A stretch of 64,000 bases of DNA from Melitaea cinxia (GCF_905220565.1 NC_059418.1:10531441-10595440); one strand, 5' to 3'; shown: positions 20,784-32,809, counted from the first letter of the stretch. Notes: generated from the sequence alone by a model not told the origin. Numbers and translations are program-made.

Positions 20784-22085
20784 ATGTCTCAACCCAATCA
20801 AGATTTTCAACCCACCGCTATATCTCAATCCACCGTTATGTCTCAACCCACCGCACAATTACAACCAGCACCTAAACTCACAAGTTACGCCAACGTGACG
20901 TCGTCATTATCGTTTCCAAGAAAAGACCAGGCAATTATATTAGACTCCATTGATGGGATAACGATAAGAGAATATCTTGTTTCGCTGTCATCCTTGATAC
21001 CTGCTTCGTCAATAAGATTTATATCAAGAATATCGAATGCAAGGATTTGTATCTATTTAGACTCCAAAAAAACCGCAGATAACCTTATTGATGAGAAAAA
21101 GAAAATAATGATTAAGAATATTACATTAGAAATAAAACCACTAGTTACTCGAAATAAGCGCATAGTTTTATCCAACGTTTGTCCAGTGATCCCTAATTAT
21201 GTAATAGAAGAAAAGTTTAAAGAGCTTAAAATAAAAATTGTATCCCCTATTTCACTTGTTAAAATTAGAGTTCCTGATCCTGATTTCTCACACATATTAA
21301 GTTTCAGAAGACAACTTTATATAAGTCCCGAAGATGAAAAGCACCTCCCAGAATTCTTCCAGGTAAACTTTGATGGTACGAACTACTGGATTTATATATC
21401 ATCAGATTCTCTTAAATGTTTTTCATGCAATACTAGTGGTCATATCGCAAAATATTGTCCAAAAACTGGACCTACTTCTTCAATTACACCCCAAGACATG
21501 GAAGAAGAAAAAACAATTGATACTCAAAGCATTATTGTTAATAATAACAATTTAGAATCTACACCTATACTAAGCCCTACCGCAGTTGTTACCCAGCCAC
21601 CAGCTGATCAAAAACGAACTAAACGCATACATTCACCTACCACGAGTGAGTCTTCAAAAACTGAAACTGTAAAACCTTCCCGTCGTCAGAATATGCCAAA
21701 TGAAATTCTAGAGACAGATGATGATACACTCAGTACAACGTCACTTGAAGACACAGAAATAAGAAGGAAAATAAAAAAGAAACTAAAAAAGACAGACACA
21801 AGAATCGATGAAGATACTTGGAAAGAGATAAAAAATAATCTTATAGAATCAGAAAAAGAAGTATTTCCAATAGATGTGGACAGGTTTATAAGTTTATTAG
21901 ATAATACCAGAGGAAAGAAAAATATTAAGGAAATAGTATATTCTTATATAGATAATATTAGAGATTTAATTAAAATGTGTAATATACTACATATAAAACT
22001 AAACACAAGCCTAAAGAATAGATGTTCACGACTGTCGACAAAATTACATGAAATTTTGGATACAATCTCTACACTAAGTACTTAA
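20784..22085 (+). CDS. Retrotransposon ORF1, gag-like nucleic-acid-binding protein
   Basis: 433 residues, uninterrupted. The first 35 residues are rich in Q, S, T and P with repeated SQP/SQ steps. Residues about 45-195 form the conserved body. One CCHC zinc knuckle has C212, C215, H220 and C225 (LKCFSCNTSGHIAKYCPK). The C-terminal third is highly charged (K/E/D) and predicted soluble, possibly helical. Related ORF1 proteins bind element RNA. Many have three knuckles, and only one is visible here. ATG at 20784 is the first in frame after the hairpin. Confidence 0.85.
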   Translation: MSQPNQDFQPTAISQSTVMSQPTAQLQPAPKLTSYANVTSSLSFPRKDQAIILDSIDGITIREYLVSLSSLIPASSIRFISRISNARICIYLDSKKTADNLIDEKKKIMIKNITLEIKPLVTRNKRIVLSNVCPVIPNYVIEEKFKELKIKIVSPISLVKIRVPDPDFSHILSFRRQLYISPEDEKHLPEFFQVNFDGTNYWIYISSDSLKCFSCNTSGHIAKYCPKTGPTSSITPQDMEEEKTIDTQSIIVNNNNLESTPILSPTAVVTQPPADQKRTKRIHSPTTSESSKTETVKPSRRQNMPNEILETDDDTLSTTSLEDTEIRRKIKKKLKKTDTRIDEDTWKEIKNNLIESEKEVFPIDVDRFISLLDNTRGKKNIKEIVYSYIDNIRDLIKMCNILHIKLNTSLKNRCSRLSTKLHEILDTISTLST

Positions 22086-22141
22086 TTAATTTTTGTTAAA
22101 ACACATAATATTTTATATTATATACTTGTTTCGGACTTAAG

Positions 22142-25100
22142 ATGAATATTTTGCAATGGAATGTAAATAGTTATTACAAAAGATTAGAAAATATTAAACT
22201 ACTTATGAATGAGTTAGATCCAACCTGCATTTGTATACAGGAAACAAATTTTTCTGCTAATTACAATGCTGTCATAAAGGGATTTAATTGCTTTTATAAA
22301 AATCGTACACATAATAACAGAGCTAGTGGTGGCGTTGCTATTTATATTCAACCATATACTCTTCCTGAACTAATTAATATCAACACAAATTTAGAAGTAA
22401 TAACCATAAAAATAAAATTTCCGTTTACATTTACATTATGTAACGTTTATCTTCCAAATAGTACCTCATTTACTAAAAATGACCTTAATGATCTTATTAA
22501 ACAACTACCAGCACCGTTTCTTATTCTGGGCGACTTTAACAGTCATCATTTTTACTGGGAGTCTGAAAAATGTGATACTCGGGTCTTGAATACCGGTAAA
22601 CCAACACATTTTGACAGTAACACTGGCCGCACCAGCAACATAGATTTGACTTTAGCTTCACAAAATATTGCAACATATTTTGAATGGAATGCTTTAGACG
22701 ATTTATACGATAGTGACCATTTTCCTATTTTCATACAAACCTATTCACGACAAACAATTCCAAAAAAGATTCAAGTCCCCAAAAAATGGATTTTTGATAA
22801 AGCAGACTGGTCTTTATTTCAGGACGAAGTTAATAAAAATATTTCCAACTTATTTGACTTAGATAATTTAAACTGTAATATGACTTCTATAGATGAAATA
22901 GTTCTTAGATTAAATAATTTAATAATTGATGCAGCTAATAAATCGATACCAAAAACTTCAGGAAGCTTCAACACTAATAACGTGCCCTGGTGGAATGATG
23001 ACTGTAAAATAGCTGTAAAAGAATCTAAAAAAGCCTTCAGAAATTTTAAGAAACATGCGAAAGCCGACCCTGATCCCAAGTATAAAATAGAGTACAAAAA
23101 GAAAAGAGCATTTTGTAGAAGAGTTTTAAAGGAAAGCAAAAATAGATATTGGCAAAAATGGACGTCCTCAATCAATAATAATGTACCTATTAGTGAAGTA
23201 TGGAAAAAAATTAAGAAAATCAACAAAACAAATTGTGGATTTTCTACAATTGTACTTAAGAACAGCGATGATTCGCTTACAGCCAATCCAAAAGAAACCT
23301 CTAACCTACTTGCCAATAACTTTGCAGCAAACTCAAGTAGTCAAAATTATGATCACCAATTCAAAATATATAAATTGACCGAAGAAAATAAAGCAAACTA
23401 TGAATTTAGTACTAATACCGATCCAATTAACAAAGAAATTTCTATGCACGAATTATTGTCAGTACTATCGCAAAGCAGCAATTCTAGTCCTGGTCCGGAT
23501 AATATTCCAAACAAACTCATAAAAAATCTTCCTATCAGCGGACTTAAATGTTTATTAAAATTGTATAATTACATGTGGCAAAAACAGTTATTTCCAAACA
23601 TTTGGCGAGAAGCCCTAGTAATTCCAATACTTAAGCCTGGAAAAATAGCTAATATATCAGCAAGTTACAGACCCATAGCATTAACTTGTAATTTGTGTAA
23701 ATTATTTGAAAAAATTATAAGCAAGAGGATTAAGTGGTATTTAGAAATAAATAACCATTTATCAAGTTACCGGTACGGGTTTCGACAATTCAGGTCGACT
23801 TCTGATCACTTGATGAATATAGAAAGCGAAATTTTAGATTCTTTAGCAGACAACAATTATTTGGTTTTGGTAGCACTTGACATTGAGAAAGCATACGAAA
23901 TGGTCTGGAAACATAGAGTAATTGACATTTTACAAGGCTTAAATATTAAAGGAAACATACTTGCATTTATCAAAAACTTTTTGACTCATAGAACTATTAA
24001 AGTGAGAATTAATAATACACTATCAGATCAAGTTATCATTGAAAATGGTTTGCCACAAGGATCAGTTTTAAGTGTTATCCTATTTCTACTGGCCATTAAT
24101 GATGTAATTTCGTATATAGACAAACCTGTGAAAAGTTTCTTATTTGCGGATGACTTGACTATTACTTGCGGTGGCAAAACCTTGGATCCTACATTAACAC
24201 TTATTCAAAATACACTTAATAATCTCCAAGAATGGTCTAAAAAGTCCGGATTTAAGTTTTCAAAAAGTAAAACAGAATACATAATATTTAACAAAAAAAA
24301 GAAAAAAAAATAAACATTTACAATTGTCTCTAAATGAACACAAAATCAAAGAAGTAAAGAATATTAAAATATTAGGACTAACATTTGACACTAGAATGAC
24401 TTGGAACATACATATAAATAAATTAAAAACTGAATGTTATAAAAGATTAAATGTAATAAAAGTGTTGTCATCACTATCCTGGGGTGCTGATAAAAATTGT
24501 TTGATTAATACATACAAAGCTCTTATTAGACAAAAATTAGATTATGGTTCTATATTCTATGATTCTGCTAAAAAACGTAGCTTAAAATGTTTAGAAAGTA
24601 TTCATAACAATGCTTTAAGACTAAGTATTGGTGCATTTAAGACAAGCCCAATCATGAGTATTTTGGCAGAATCGGGGGAAATGCCACTTTATTTGAGAAG
24701 AAAACAACTCATATTAATATATACCGTAAACATAATTTCCCAACAATCCAGTCCAATATATGATTATTTTACTAAATCCTCATCTAAAGCTGTGTACGAG
24801 ATTCGCCCAAACCTTACACAACCATTACACATCCGAGCTGAAAAATACTTGAAAGAATTGAATCTGTGCCTTCCATCGGTTTTCCAAAAAAAAAAATACC
24901 GTCCTACGGCCCGTGGGACATTTGTGAATTTCCTATCAATCTAGAACTGACACATTTTTTTAAAGATAACACCCCACCATCCGTGTATAAAAATTTATTT
25001 AATGAAATTATCTATAAAAATAAGGAAAGCAAGCAGTTTTATACAGATGGTTCGGTGATAAATAACAAATCAGGATGTGCCGTAGTCTCTCACAATAATA

Positions 25101-25837
25101 CCTTGCTTTACAAACTTTTAGATTTTTACAATATTTTCAGTTGTGAAGCTATTGCTTTTCTCAAAGCTTTAGAAATAATACAATATAATAGTAATTTAGA
25201 TAGATTCATAGTTTTTTCTGATTCAAAATCATGTTTACAAGCATTACAAAACAATAACAATAAAGAACCACTTATATTAGAAATTAAAGAAGTAATGGCA
25301 AATTTAATTAACAATAAATATATATTTGAAATAATCTGGATCCCTAGTCATATAGGTATTATAGGTAACGAGAAAGCCGATTTAGAAGCTAAAAAAGCAG
25401 CAAACTTGAACTCAATAGATTTTTCTATTAAGGCAAACGCGACTGATTTCAAGAACCATATTAAATATAAAATAAAAACTTTATGGGATACACTTTGGAA
25501 GAACAACAATACAAGTAAATTATATGAGATCAGAAATTCTATTTTTGATAAGTTTTCTTAATCGTTTAATAATAGGAAAGATCAAACCATTATTACTAGG
25601 CTCCGTATTGGTCACACAAACATGACCCATGTATACATTATGAAAAAGATCAGTAAACCAAAATGTAAATGCGGGATGGATCTAACAGTAAAACATATTC
25701 TAGTAGATTGTCAGGCCTATAATAGAGATAAATCAACATGTAACCTACCTAATAACTTAAAAGATTGTTTAACTGAAAATGGCCTTATACAGACAGTTAA
25801 CTTTTTAAAAAAGGTAAATATGTACAAGACTATATAA
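22142..25837 (+). pseudogene. Retrotransposon ORF2: endonuclease, reverse transcriptase, RNase H (broken)
   Basis: APE-type endonuclease at the N-terminus (E34 in QETN, D131 and N133 in GDFN, S191-D192-H193). RT motifs: SYRPIAL, motif A D580 (ALDIEKAY), GLPQGSVLS, and FADD at 668-671. The RNase H active-site codons lie at 25046 (D), 25145 (E), 25220 (D) and 25379 (D). The tail holds a CKCG...H...C motif (25673-25710). Breaks: a +1 shift in the A-run at about 24298-24312, a return shift in the A-run at about 24888-24898, and a TAA at 25559-25561. Apart from these the frame is well preserved, so inactivation looks recent. Confidence 0.9.
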
Positions 25838-25920
25838 ATGTTACTATTGTAGTCGCCAATGACCTTAGTTGTTAAAAAGCGACTTAAAATAAATATATTA
25901 AAAAAAAAAAAAATCTTACC

Positions 25921-26070
25921 ACCACAATTCAGTGTTTGTAACCAATCAATCAACGACTGAACATTCATTGCCATTCGGTTAAGTTTCGACTTGAAGATAG
26001 ATAGCGTTTATCGTTGGTTCCATTTACTTCATCGTGGTTTCAAGATTTTAGATATTCTCATGAAATTATA
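25921..26070. promoter_or_regulatory. Core-box pair disrupted by the LINE
   Basis: The minus core begins at 25929 and continues across the LINE at 20598 leftward (CACAACAACAAAAATCTTACC joined to ACCACAATT). A degenerate plus core starts at 26030 (CATCGTGGTTTCAAG) without a good TATA. Before the insertion this was a divergent pair about 100 bp apart. Confidence 0.45.
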
Positions 26071-26700
26071 ATTTTCTTCAAAATATACTGAATATTCTAA
26101 TATCGACCGCACCAAACTATTTCTTTCGTGTTTTTTTTTCAATGTAAGTGACATTGGCGACGTCATCTCTGCTATTTCTGCACTATGGAAAGCCACTAAG
26201 CCAAATGGACAGGTTTCTCTGTTTGGTATTCTACATTAAATCCTTTTCTTTGATACCCATAATACAGTAAACCATAAAAAACTAGCCATATTGAATTTGG
26301 AGTAACGTCACTTTGTTTTTCGTGTTGCTCTCAGGAAGCCACCACATGCTGGTATTGTTCAATATCATGACCTTTAGAATTATGAGAGACTTTCTTAAAA
26401 AACGTCCAGTTCGGAAATGAAACTGTATGGAGAACAGTTGCTCCATCCAGTGACGTGCATCAAGTTTTTAAACAGGGTAGGCAGTCAAAAAAAATTTGAA
26501 CAGCCACACTGAACTTACTTTCTCGCAATTTTTTCCTAATTTATTTTAATTTTGTTGGGACCAGAGGCTTTTAGATAATTTAAAGAACAGACAAGTAAAT
26601 TATTGGACACTAAAGTGCATTTATACTAATAATGCAGGCATACAAATACACGCACAGCAACCAACTGATACCTATTAGACTTGGGTAACTCATGAGTAAT
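26071..26700. other. No gene seen
   Basis: Scattered CAATGTAAGTGACATTG-type sequence and AT-rich filler. No long frame and no recognised family. Confidence 0.35.
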
Positions 26701-26702
26701 AT

Positions 26703-27317
26703 AATTGTGTTTGCTCGCAAACGAAAAAAAAAATCGACTTCAATTACATCGATGCGTAATACAACGTAGATCGACGAAAAAATAGTGAAGTAACTACGCG
26801 TTATCTATTACTCAAAAAGTAGTTATCAAATCTCGATAAAATTTAAATGTGACCACATGATAAACATCCGCTTTCGATAAAATTAAAAATTATCAAAATC
26901 GATACACCCAGTAATAAGTTATTGCGGATTTTCGAGAGTTTTCCTCGATTTCTCTGGGATTTCATCATCAGATCCTGGTTTCCTTATTAGGGTACCAAAC
27001 TAGGAATATCCCCTTTCCAACAAAGAAAGAATTATCAAAATCGGTACATCCAGTAGGAAGTTATGCGGTATAAAACAACGTAGTTCGACGAAACGGTCGG
27101 TCGTCAAGTAAAAACGCATTATTAGATATAACTCGAAAAGCAGTTGTTAGATCTCAAATAAATTTAAATGGGACCAATTGAAACACACCACCTTTCGATT
27201 AAAAAAAAATTGTCGAAATCGGTCCACCCGGTCAAAAGTTCTGATGTAACATACATTAAAAAAAAAAAAAAAATACAGTCGAATTGAGAACCTCCTCCTT
27301 TTTTGGAAGTCGGTTAA
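26703..27317 (-). mobile_element. TE family A copy
   Basis: Complete reverse copy from AATTGTGTTTGCTCGC to GGAAGTCGGTTAAC. Confidence 0.7.
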
Positions 27318-27980
27318 CAAATGAAACATCAAACAAATTAGTTACTGGATAGACACAGTTTTCTCTAAGGCTGGCACTCTGATAATTTCGTTTGTGTCAA
27401 ACATAGGAAATCATTAATTTTGAACACTATTAATTAGTTACGAAATTGTATTCTTAATGAAAGTATTTGTTTATTTATTAATAAATGAAAAATTATAACG
27501 TCATTGTTATTTATGTGTTAAATCGATACGCCCGAACAATTTTTAATTTATCTGTAAAATTGAACGTGTTGAATTTCGATGCACTATTTAATTTCATCAA
27601 ACACACGACTCCGTTACATATTTCACAAGTAAACTTATTCATCACTAATATATATCTATTAATATTTTCACTAATAACAAGAACGCAGAAACGAAAAATT
27701 AAAAGTGAATTGTCATAATATTACTCTGTGGAATGTTGCGATTACGCGACCATGTCAAAAATCATAATTATTAGTACAAACGGTATCGAATTCAAGTCAA
27801 TTTAATTTGACAGGTTATTCTTAGGCAGTGCCTAATTTCGTTGTTAAACCGACCAATTTTAAAAACACAATACTTTGTTCCTATTCCATATGACGCGCGC
27901 GACATTATAAAAATGTAGGATTGTATAATGTCTTACTGTCATTGCTAACATTTGTTATGCTATTATAGGCAGAAGTTTCA
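27318..27980. other. AT-rich, no gene
   Basis: A 77-codon AT-rich frame at 27485 has no family resemblance and is not called. Confidence 0.35.
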
Positions 27981-27985
27981 TAAAA

Positions 27986-28043
27986 GGCCCGTCGTCGATG
28001 CGCACGAAACGCTGATATTGCATATATGACGGCGGGTTTTTTT
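27986..28043 (+). ncRNA. GC-rich hairpin with T7 tail
   Basis: CCCGTCGTC (27988-27996) pairs with GACGGCGGG (28028-28036), nine pairs with one G-U. ATGC/GCAT adds an inner stem. Seven T follow at once (28037-28043). A TATTATAG lies 28 nt upstream of the stem, but no core box is seen. It could be the end of a Pol III RNA or a TE terminal hairpin. Confidence 0.3.
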
Positions 28044-28232
28044 AAGCGGCTTTAAATTGCATTATCATTTATGTCTTTTTGAATAATATGTATTCAAAAC
28101 AATTGTAATGTTCATGTTTTATATATCATTTTTAGTAACATGCCAGGGTAGGCAGTGCCTTTCTGCCTATATGAAATGCACGCTACGGGTTCCATCATAC
28201 AACGCATCAAATGAATCTTGGCTTATATCTAG

Positions 28233-28311
28233 ACTTGTTGATAGATGGCGCTCATGGTCAGTGACACAAAGCAGAATCACGTTGGCTAAATTTTTATTGT
28301 TGTGTTAGTGT
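28233..28311 (+). promoter_or_regulatory. Decayed plus core box
   Basis: TTGATAGATGGCGCTCAT, then a core at 28275-28311 reading AATCACGTTGGC with TGTTAGTGT in place of the TATA. No folded RNA follows. Confidence 0.35.
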
Positions 28312-28670
28312 CCATTACTGTTGTTACCACATTATTTTTTTTAAATTTTTTTTTATTCATAAATTTTTGTAGGTCCGTTATTCGAATGCGACAACGGAAC
28401 CACTTCTTAATCCCTTCCACTAATCTTTAATTTTAAAACTTTTTGTTAAATTTTAGGAATAAATTATTAAAATATTTACAAAAAAGTGAAAATAACTACA
28501 AAATAATATCGATAGAGTGGTGCAGCATTCAATGCTCAAATAACAATAAAATGATGTTATATTAATATACGGAGCGATGTTTTAGTAATAAATTTCTGTT
28601 AAAGCTGTGAGTGCACAGAAGTCTAAAGCGTTTTGAAATTATTTATTTTCATTGTTAAGGTGATTGTTGT
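28312..28670. other. AT-rich, no gene
   Basis: T-rich and A-rich runs only. Confidence 0.35.
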
Positions 28671-28671
28671 T

Positions 28672-29695
28672 AAACGGTTTTATTTAGCTCACCCCGTTTG
28701 TTTTATTTTTTATTATTATTTATTCTTGGGTCAAATTTAGTAATTCAAATTTCACCCTCTTCCTGTCAATCGATTAATCTGAAATTTTGTATACACTTTG
28801 GATTTTGGTGACAATACAATTATGTTTATTCATTATCATTATAAATTCAAGATGGCCGCCGCTACAAAATGGCGGATAATTTATGTTTTATTAATCCCAT
28901 CAATATGGGTATCAAATGAAAGGGCTCAACAAGCAGAATACAAAATACTATAAAAAATTGAAATCCAAGATGGCGGCCGCTACAAAATGGCGGATAACGT
29001 AGGTTTTATCAATCCCATCAATATGGGTATCAAATGAAAGGGCTCAACAAGCAGAATACAATATACTATAAAAAATTGAAATACAAGATGGCGGCCGCTA
29101 CAAAATGGAGGATAACGTAGGTTTTATCGATCCCATCAATATGGGTATCAAATGAAAGTGCTCAACCAGTATAATCAATGTACTATATAAAATTAAAATC
29201 CAAGATGGCGGCCTCTACAAAATGGCGGATAACTTAGGTTTTATCAATCCCATCAACATGGGTATCAAATGAAAGGTCTCAACAAGTAGAATACAATTTA
29301 CTATGCAAAATTGAAATCTAAGCTGGCCGCCGCTACCAAATGTCTGATAACAATTTTTTATCAATCCCACCAATATGGGTATCAAATTAAAGGGCTTGAC
29401 AAGAAGAATACAGTGCACTTTACAACCTCAATATTTAAGATGGGCCTTGCAATAATGAAGCACTAAATGAATTAAACAGAATGCGAAATAAAAACTAAAA
29501 ACTAGAAAATAAAAATAGGTAAAAAAACTTTTTAAGTTAAACGGTTTTATTTTAAACATACATTGCAATGTTTAAGATAAATGTACTAAAAACCAAAAAA
29601 TAGTAAAATAGATACAGTCGTGGGAATTATAAACATATGCATAGACTAGACTAAAATAAAACCGTGGGGCACGTCAATTGTCTACAATCGTTGAT
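28672..29695 (+). mobile_element. Repeat with internal satellite and TTAAACGGTTTTAT blocks
   Basis: TTAAACGGTTTTATTT occurs at about 28674 and 29539. The 29528-29690 part reappears in reverse at the window end (63833-64000). A 118-bp satellite fills the interior. Complete ends cannot be set. Confidence 0.45.
28849..29437 (+). repeat. 118-bp satellite, five copies
   Basis: Units begin at 28849, 28967, 29085, 29202 and 29320. Each holds AAGATGGCGGCCGC and AAAATGGCGGATAA (or variants), then ATCCCATCAATATGGG and GTATCAAATGAAAG. Unit five is the most diverged. Confidence 0.9.
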
Positions 29696-29733
29696 TAAAA
29701 TGTTTGTTTTGTAATGTTACACTTTATACTGTA

Positions 29734-29998
29734 CTAGCTGACCCCTCAAACGCCGTTTTGCGATGTATGTTATTAACCCCCTTAAAACTTATGGGCCCCT
29801 TATAACTCCCCCCCCCCCCTTGTAACTTATGGGTATGAAATATAGATATTCACCTATACAAACTTACCCGATATCAACATAAAATTTCATAAAAATCGGT
29901 TTAACCGTTTCGGAGGAGTATGGTAACTAACATTGTGACACGATAATTTTAAATATAAAACTAGCGATCCACCTCGGCTTCGCACGGGTGCAATGCTG
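29734..29998 (-). mobile_element. Two overlapping Helitron-like ends
   Basis: As minus-strand elements, one ends GGGGTCAGCTAG at 29734 and another ends GATCGCTAG near 29962, each followed by T. Interior includes AAACGGTTAAACCG. Heavily truncated, with a poly(C) run at 29806-29818. Confidence 0.45.
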
Positions 29999-30401
29999 AT
30001 ACTATGTAAGTATAAAATATAAAATAAATATTTGGAATGTAAGCGCAAAATATGTGTTTATGTAAGTAATGCTTAAATAGCCGTCAAAATGAAACACCTT
30101 GACACTTTCAATTCTTACTAAACTAGGTATAACAAAATACATGATGTTACTATATGAGGTATACCCACGACTATTTTACTGTAAATATCGCACTAACAGC
30201 ACAAAATATTGCACTTTTAGCTCGAACTTGTAAGATCATATCACACAGTGACCCATAGTTCCCTCACAACCCGAGTCACGCATGTTTGAACTGAAACAAA
30301 CCACCGTTGAATCATCTTCAACTAAGTTTCATATAAAATAAGTATTGATGTATGTTTGACACGTGTCGATAGATGGCGCTCATCATCAGTTAGAAATAAT
30401 G

Positions 30402-30528
30402 AATCGCGGTGACAAGGTTTTTATTATCGTATATAAAGTCAATTATAATTATTTTGGAAATTGAGAACTGAACCTGCACGTGTAACGCTTACACCTGCGG
30501 ATTCTTTGGTTCCTGTAACAATTTTAAC
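30402..30528 (+). ncRNA. Singleton snRNA-like RNA O4
   Basis: Perfect distal block (GATAGATGGCGCTCATC) and core 30402-30438 ending TATATAAAG, start near 30458. Fold: GAACC (30470-30474) with GGTTC (30508-30512) enclosing GTGTAA/TTACAC (30480-30485, 30489-30494). CAATTTTAAC follows, a possible Sm-like or stop signal. One of the best-preserved promoters in the window. Confidence 0.5.
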
Positions 30529-30529
30529 A

Positions 30530-31270
30530 ACTGTATTAACAAGATTTCGATTTCCGTGCACTTTATTACTAAATTACATCCCTCTGTCGTAAGACGGATG
30601 CTAATAAGTCCAGTGCAAACAGGAAGCACACTAACTGGCAAGTATAATATAACATGTACGTACAAAATAGTTATAACTGTGACCGCTGTCTATTTTGTGA
30701 AGATGACAAGTGTCTATTAATTTCATTTATCGCGCTTAAATTGCGTATATTTCAATTAAAATATTGCGTAACAAACTAGCTGTAATGAAATTAAGAAAAA
30801 AGTAAAAAACCATACCATAGCTGGCAAAAAACGTCCGTAACGTTAAAAAGCGTAAGAATGTTATGTACAGTCAGTAGAGATTTGTATGTATAATGGCTTT
30901 ACATTGTCTAATGTATAGTCTACATGATGACTGTTATTATTATTATATCATTACTAATTATTATACATTTTTTAAATTGTAAATAAAATTAAGGTGTTAA
31001 AATATTTTTGTAAAGTAGTTTTTTATCGATAAAAAATCATAATAAAAATGTTTACCCGAATAATTACTATCTTTATAGCAGTCCTGGATTTATAAATAGG
31101 CCGCATAGGGTGCGGCCTAGGGGCGGCAGCGTCCTAGGGGCGGCAGATTTCAGAAATTTATGATTTTAGAAAGGTATGTACATGGGACGGCAGAAATAAA
31201 GTGGCCTACACTCATAAAAAATATAAATCTGCTGAAATATAATCTGCTCTCTAATAGAACTTAAACTTAA
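30530..31270. other. No gene; small GC hairpin
   Basis: AT-rich except 31098-31118, where AGGCCGCA and TGCGGCCT form an eight-base stem beside two CCTAGGGGCGGCAG copies, probably a repeat remnant. Confidence 0.4.
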
Positions 31271-31593
31271 TCTAATATATAAAATTCTCGTGTCGCGGTG
31301 TTTGTAGTTAAACTCCTCCGAAACGGCTTGACCGATTCTCATGAAATTTTGTGGGCATATTGGGTATTGGTGTGATAACCTGAAAATCGATAACGTCTAT
31401 TTTTCATCCCCCTAAATGTTAAGGGTAGTCCACCCTAATTTTTTTTTTAATTTTTAGATAAATTATTTATTCTTTATTTTATTATGATTTGGCGTTGAAA
31501 AATACATATTATCCTAAATTTTCACGCTTTTACCACCAACCCCTATTTTTAAATAGCGTTTAGCGGCAAGACAACGTTTGCCGAGTCAGCTAG
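31271..31593 (+). mobile_element. Non-autonomous Helitron
   Basis: Starts TCTAATATATAAAATTCTCG directly after A and ends CTAG directly before T. GGCAA/TTGCC forms a hairpin just upstream of the CTAG end. 5' TC, 3' CTAG with hairpin and A/T insertion site are Helitron hallmarks. No coding sequence. Confidence 0.75.
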
Positions 31594-31709
31594 TATTTTA
31601 TAATATTTTTTTTTGCACTTACTTTAACCGTCAATACCCGCGTGTCCTTTTCCCACCCACTAGAGCTACCCACAGAGAAGTACTTGTTCGAGTTTTTTCG
31701 TCTTGTTGA

Positions 31710-31769
31710 TAGATGGCGCTGATCGATAGGTACAAATAATAAATCGCAGTGGCTAGATTTTTCTTTTTG
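31710..31769 (+). promoter_or_regulatory. Plus core box split by TE at its TATA
   Basis: TTGATAGATGGCGCTGATC then core start at 31742 (AATCGCAGTGGC). TE family A begins at core position about 29. The sequence resumes after the TE at 32809 with ACATATAACATTAATTATGG, the usual TATA region and start. Confidence 0.5.
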
Positions 31770-31770
31770 C

Positions 31771-32808
31771 TAACCGACTTCCAAAAAAGGAGGAGGTTCT
31801 CAATTCAACTGTATTTTTTAACCGACTTCCAAAAAAGGAGGAGGTTCTCAATTCGACTGTATTATTATTTTTTTTTTTTTTTTTTATGTATGTTACATCA
31901 GAACTTTTGACTGGGTGGAGCGATTTCGACAAATTTTCTTTTAATCGAAAGGTGGTGTGTGCCAATTGGTCCCATTTAAATTTATTTGAGATCTAACAAC
32001 TACTTTTCGAGCTATATCTAATAATGCGTTTTTACTTGACGGTTTTTTCGTCGACCTACGTTGTATTATACCACATAACTTTCTACTGGATATACCGATT
32101 TTGATAATTCTTTTTTTGTTGGAAAGGAGATATCCCAAGCTTAGTACCATGATAAGGAAACCAGGATCTGATGATGGGATCCCAGAGATATTGATGGAAA
32201 TTCTTGAAAATCCGCAATAACTTTTTACTGGGTGTACCGATTTTGATAATTCTTTTTTTGTTGGAAAGGGGATATCCCTGGTTTGGTACCATGATAAGGA
32301 AACCAGGATCTGATGATGGGATCCCAGAGAAATCGAGGGAAAATCTCGAAAATCCGCAATAACTTTTTACTGGGTGTACCGATTTTAATAATTTTTAATT
32401 TAATCGAAAGCTGATGTTTGTCATGTAGTCACATATAAATTTTATTGAGATCTGATAACTACTTTTTGAGTAATCTTTGATAACGCGCAGTTACTTGACT
32501 ATTTTTTTGTCGATCTACGTTGTACTACTCGTCGATGTAATTGAAGTCGGTTTTTTTTTCGTTTGTTCTATGTATGTTACTTCAGAACTTTTGACTGGGT
32601 GAAGCGATTTCGACAAATTTTATTTTGATCGAAAGGTAATGTGTGTCATTTGGTCCTATTTAAATTTATTTGAGAACTAACAAATACTTTTCGAGTTATA
32701 TCTAATAATGCATTTTTACTTGACGCTTTTATCGTCGACCTACGTTGTGTTATTACTCGTCGATGTAATTGAAGTCGGTTCTTTTTTCGTTTGTGAGCAA
32801 ACACAATT
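31771..32808 (+). mobile_element. TE family A, compound copy
   Basis: A duplicated start (31771 and 31819), an internal tandem duplication of about 130 bp around GTTGGAAAGG (32115, 32262), a first end at about 32560 and then a second truncated body to 32808. Suggests repeated rearrangement within one copy. Confidence 0.7.
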
Positions 32809-32809
32809 A

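Larger units (their letters stand above)
20587..25920 (+). mobile_element. Full-length non-LTR retrotransposon (I-group type)
   Basis: Element 20599-25908 is flanked by the 12-bp duplication AAAAATCTTACC (20587-20598 and 25909-25920) and ends in a poly(A) tract. The order is 5' UTR, ORF1 (gag-like, CCHC), 56-nt gap, ORF2 (endonuclease, RT, RNase H, C-terminal C-x-C-H-C motif), short 3' UTR. An RNase H after the RT fits the I/R1/LOA groups and not classical Drosophila jockey. The insertion splits a minus-strand core box. ORF2 breaks make it inactive as read. Confidence 0.9.

Noticed and set aside
22819..23316. 165-codon minus frame
   Set aside because: Shadow of LINE ORF2 on the other strand.
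24866..25561. RNase H frame as a separate gene
   Set aside because: Same frame as ORF2 start, joined to it by the A-run frameshifts; treated as part of broken ORF2.
28849..29437. CRISPR-like array
   Set aside because: Unit is a contiguous 118-bp satellite without spacers; eukaryotic context.
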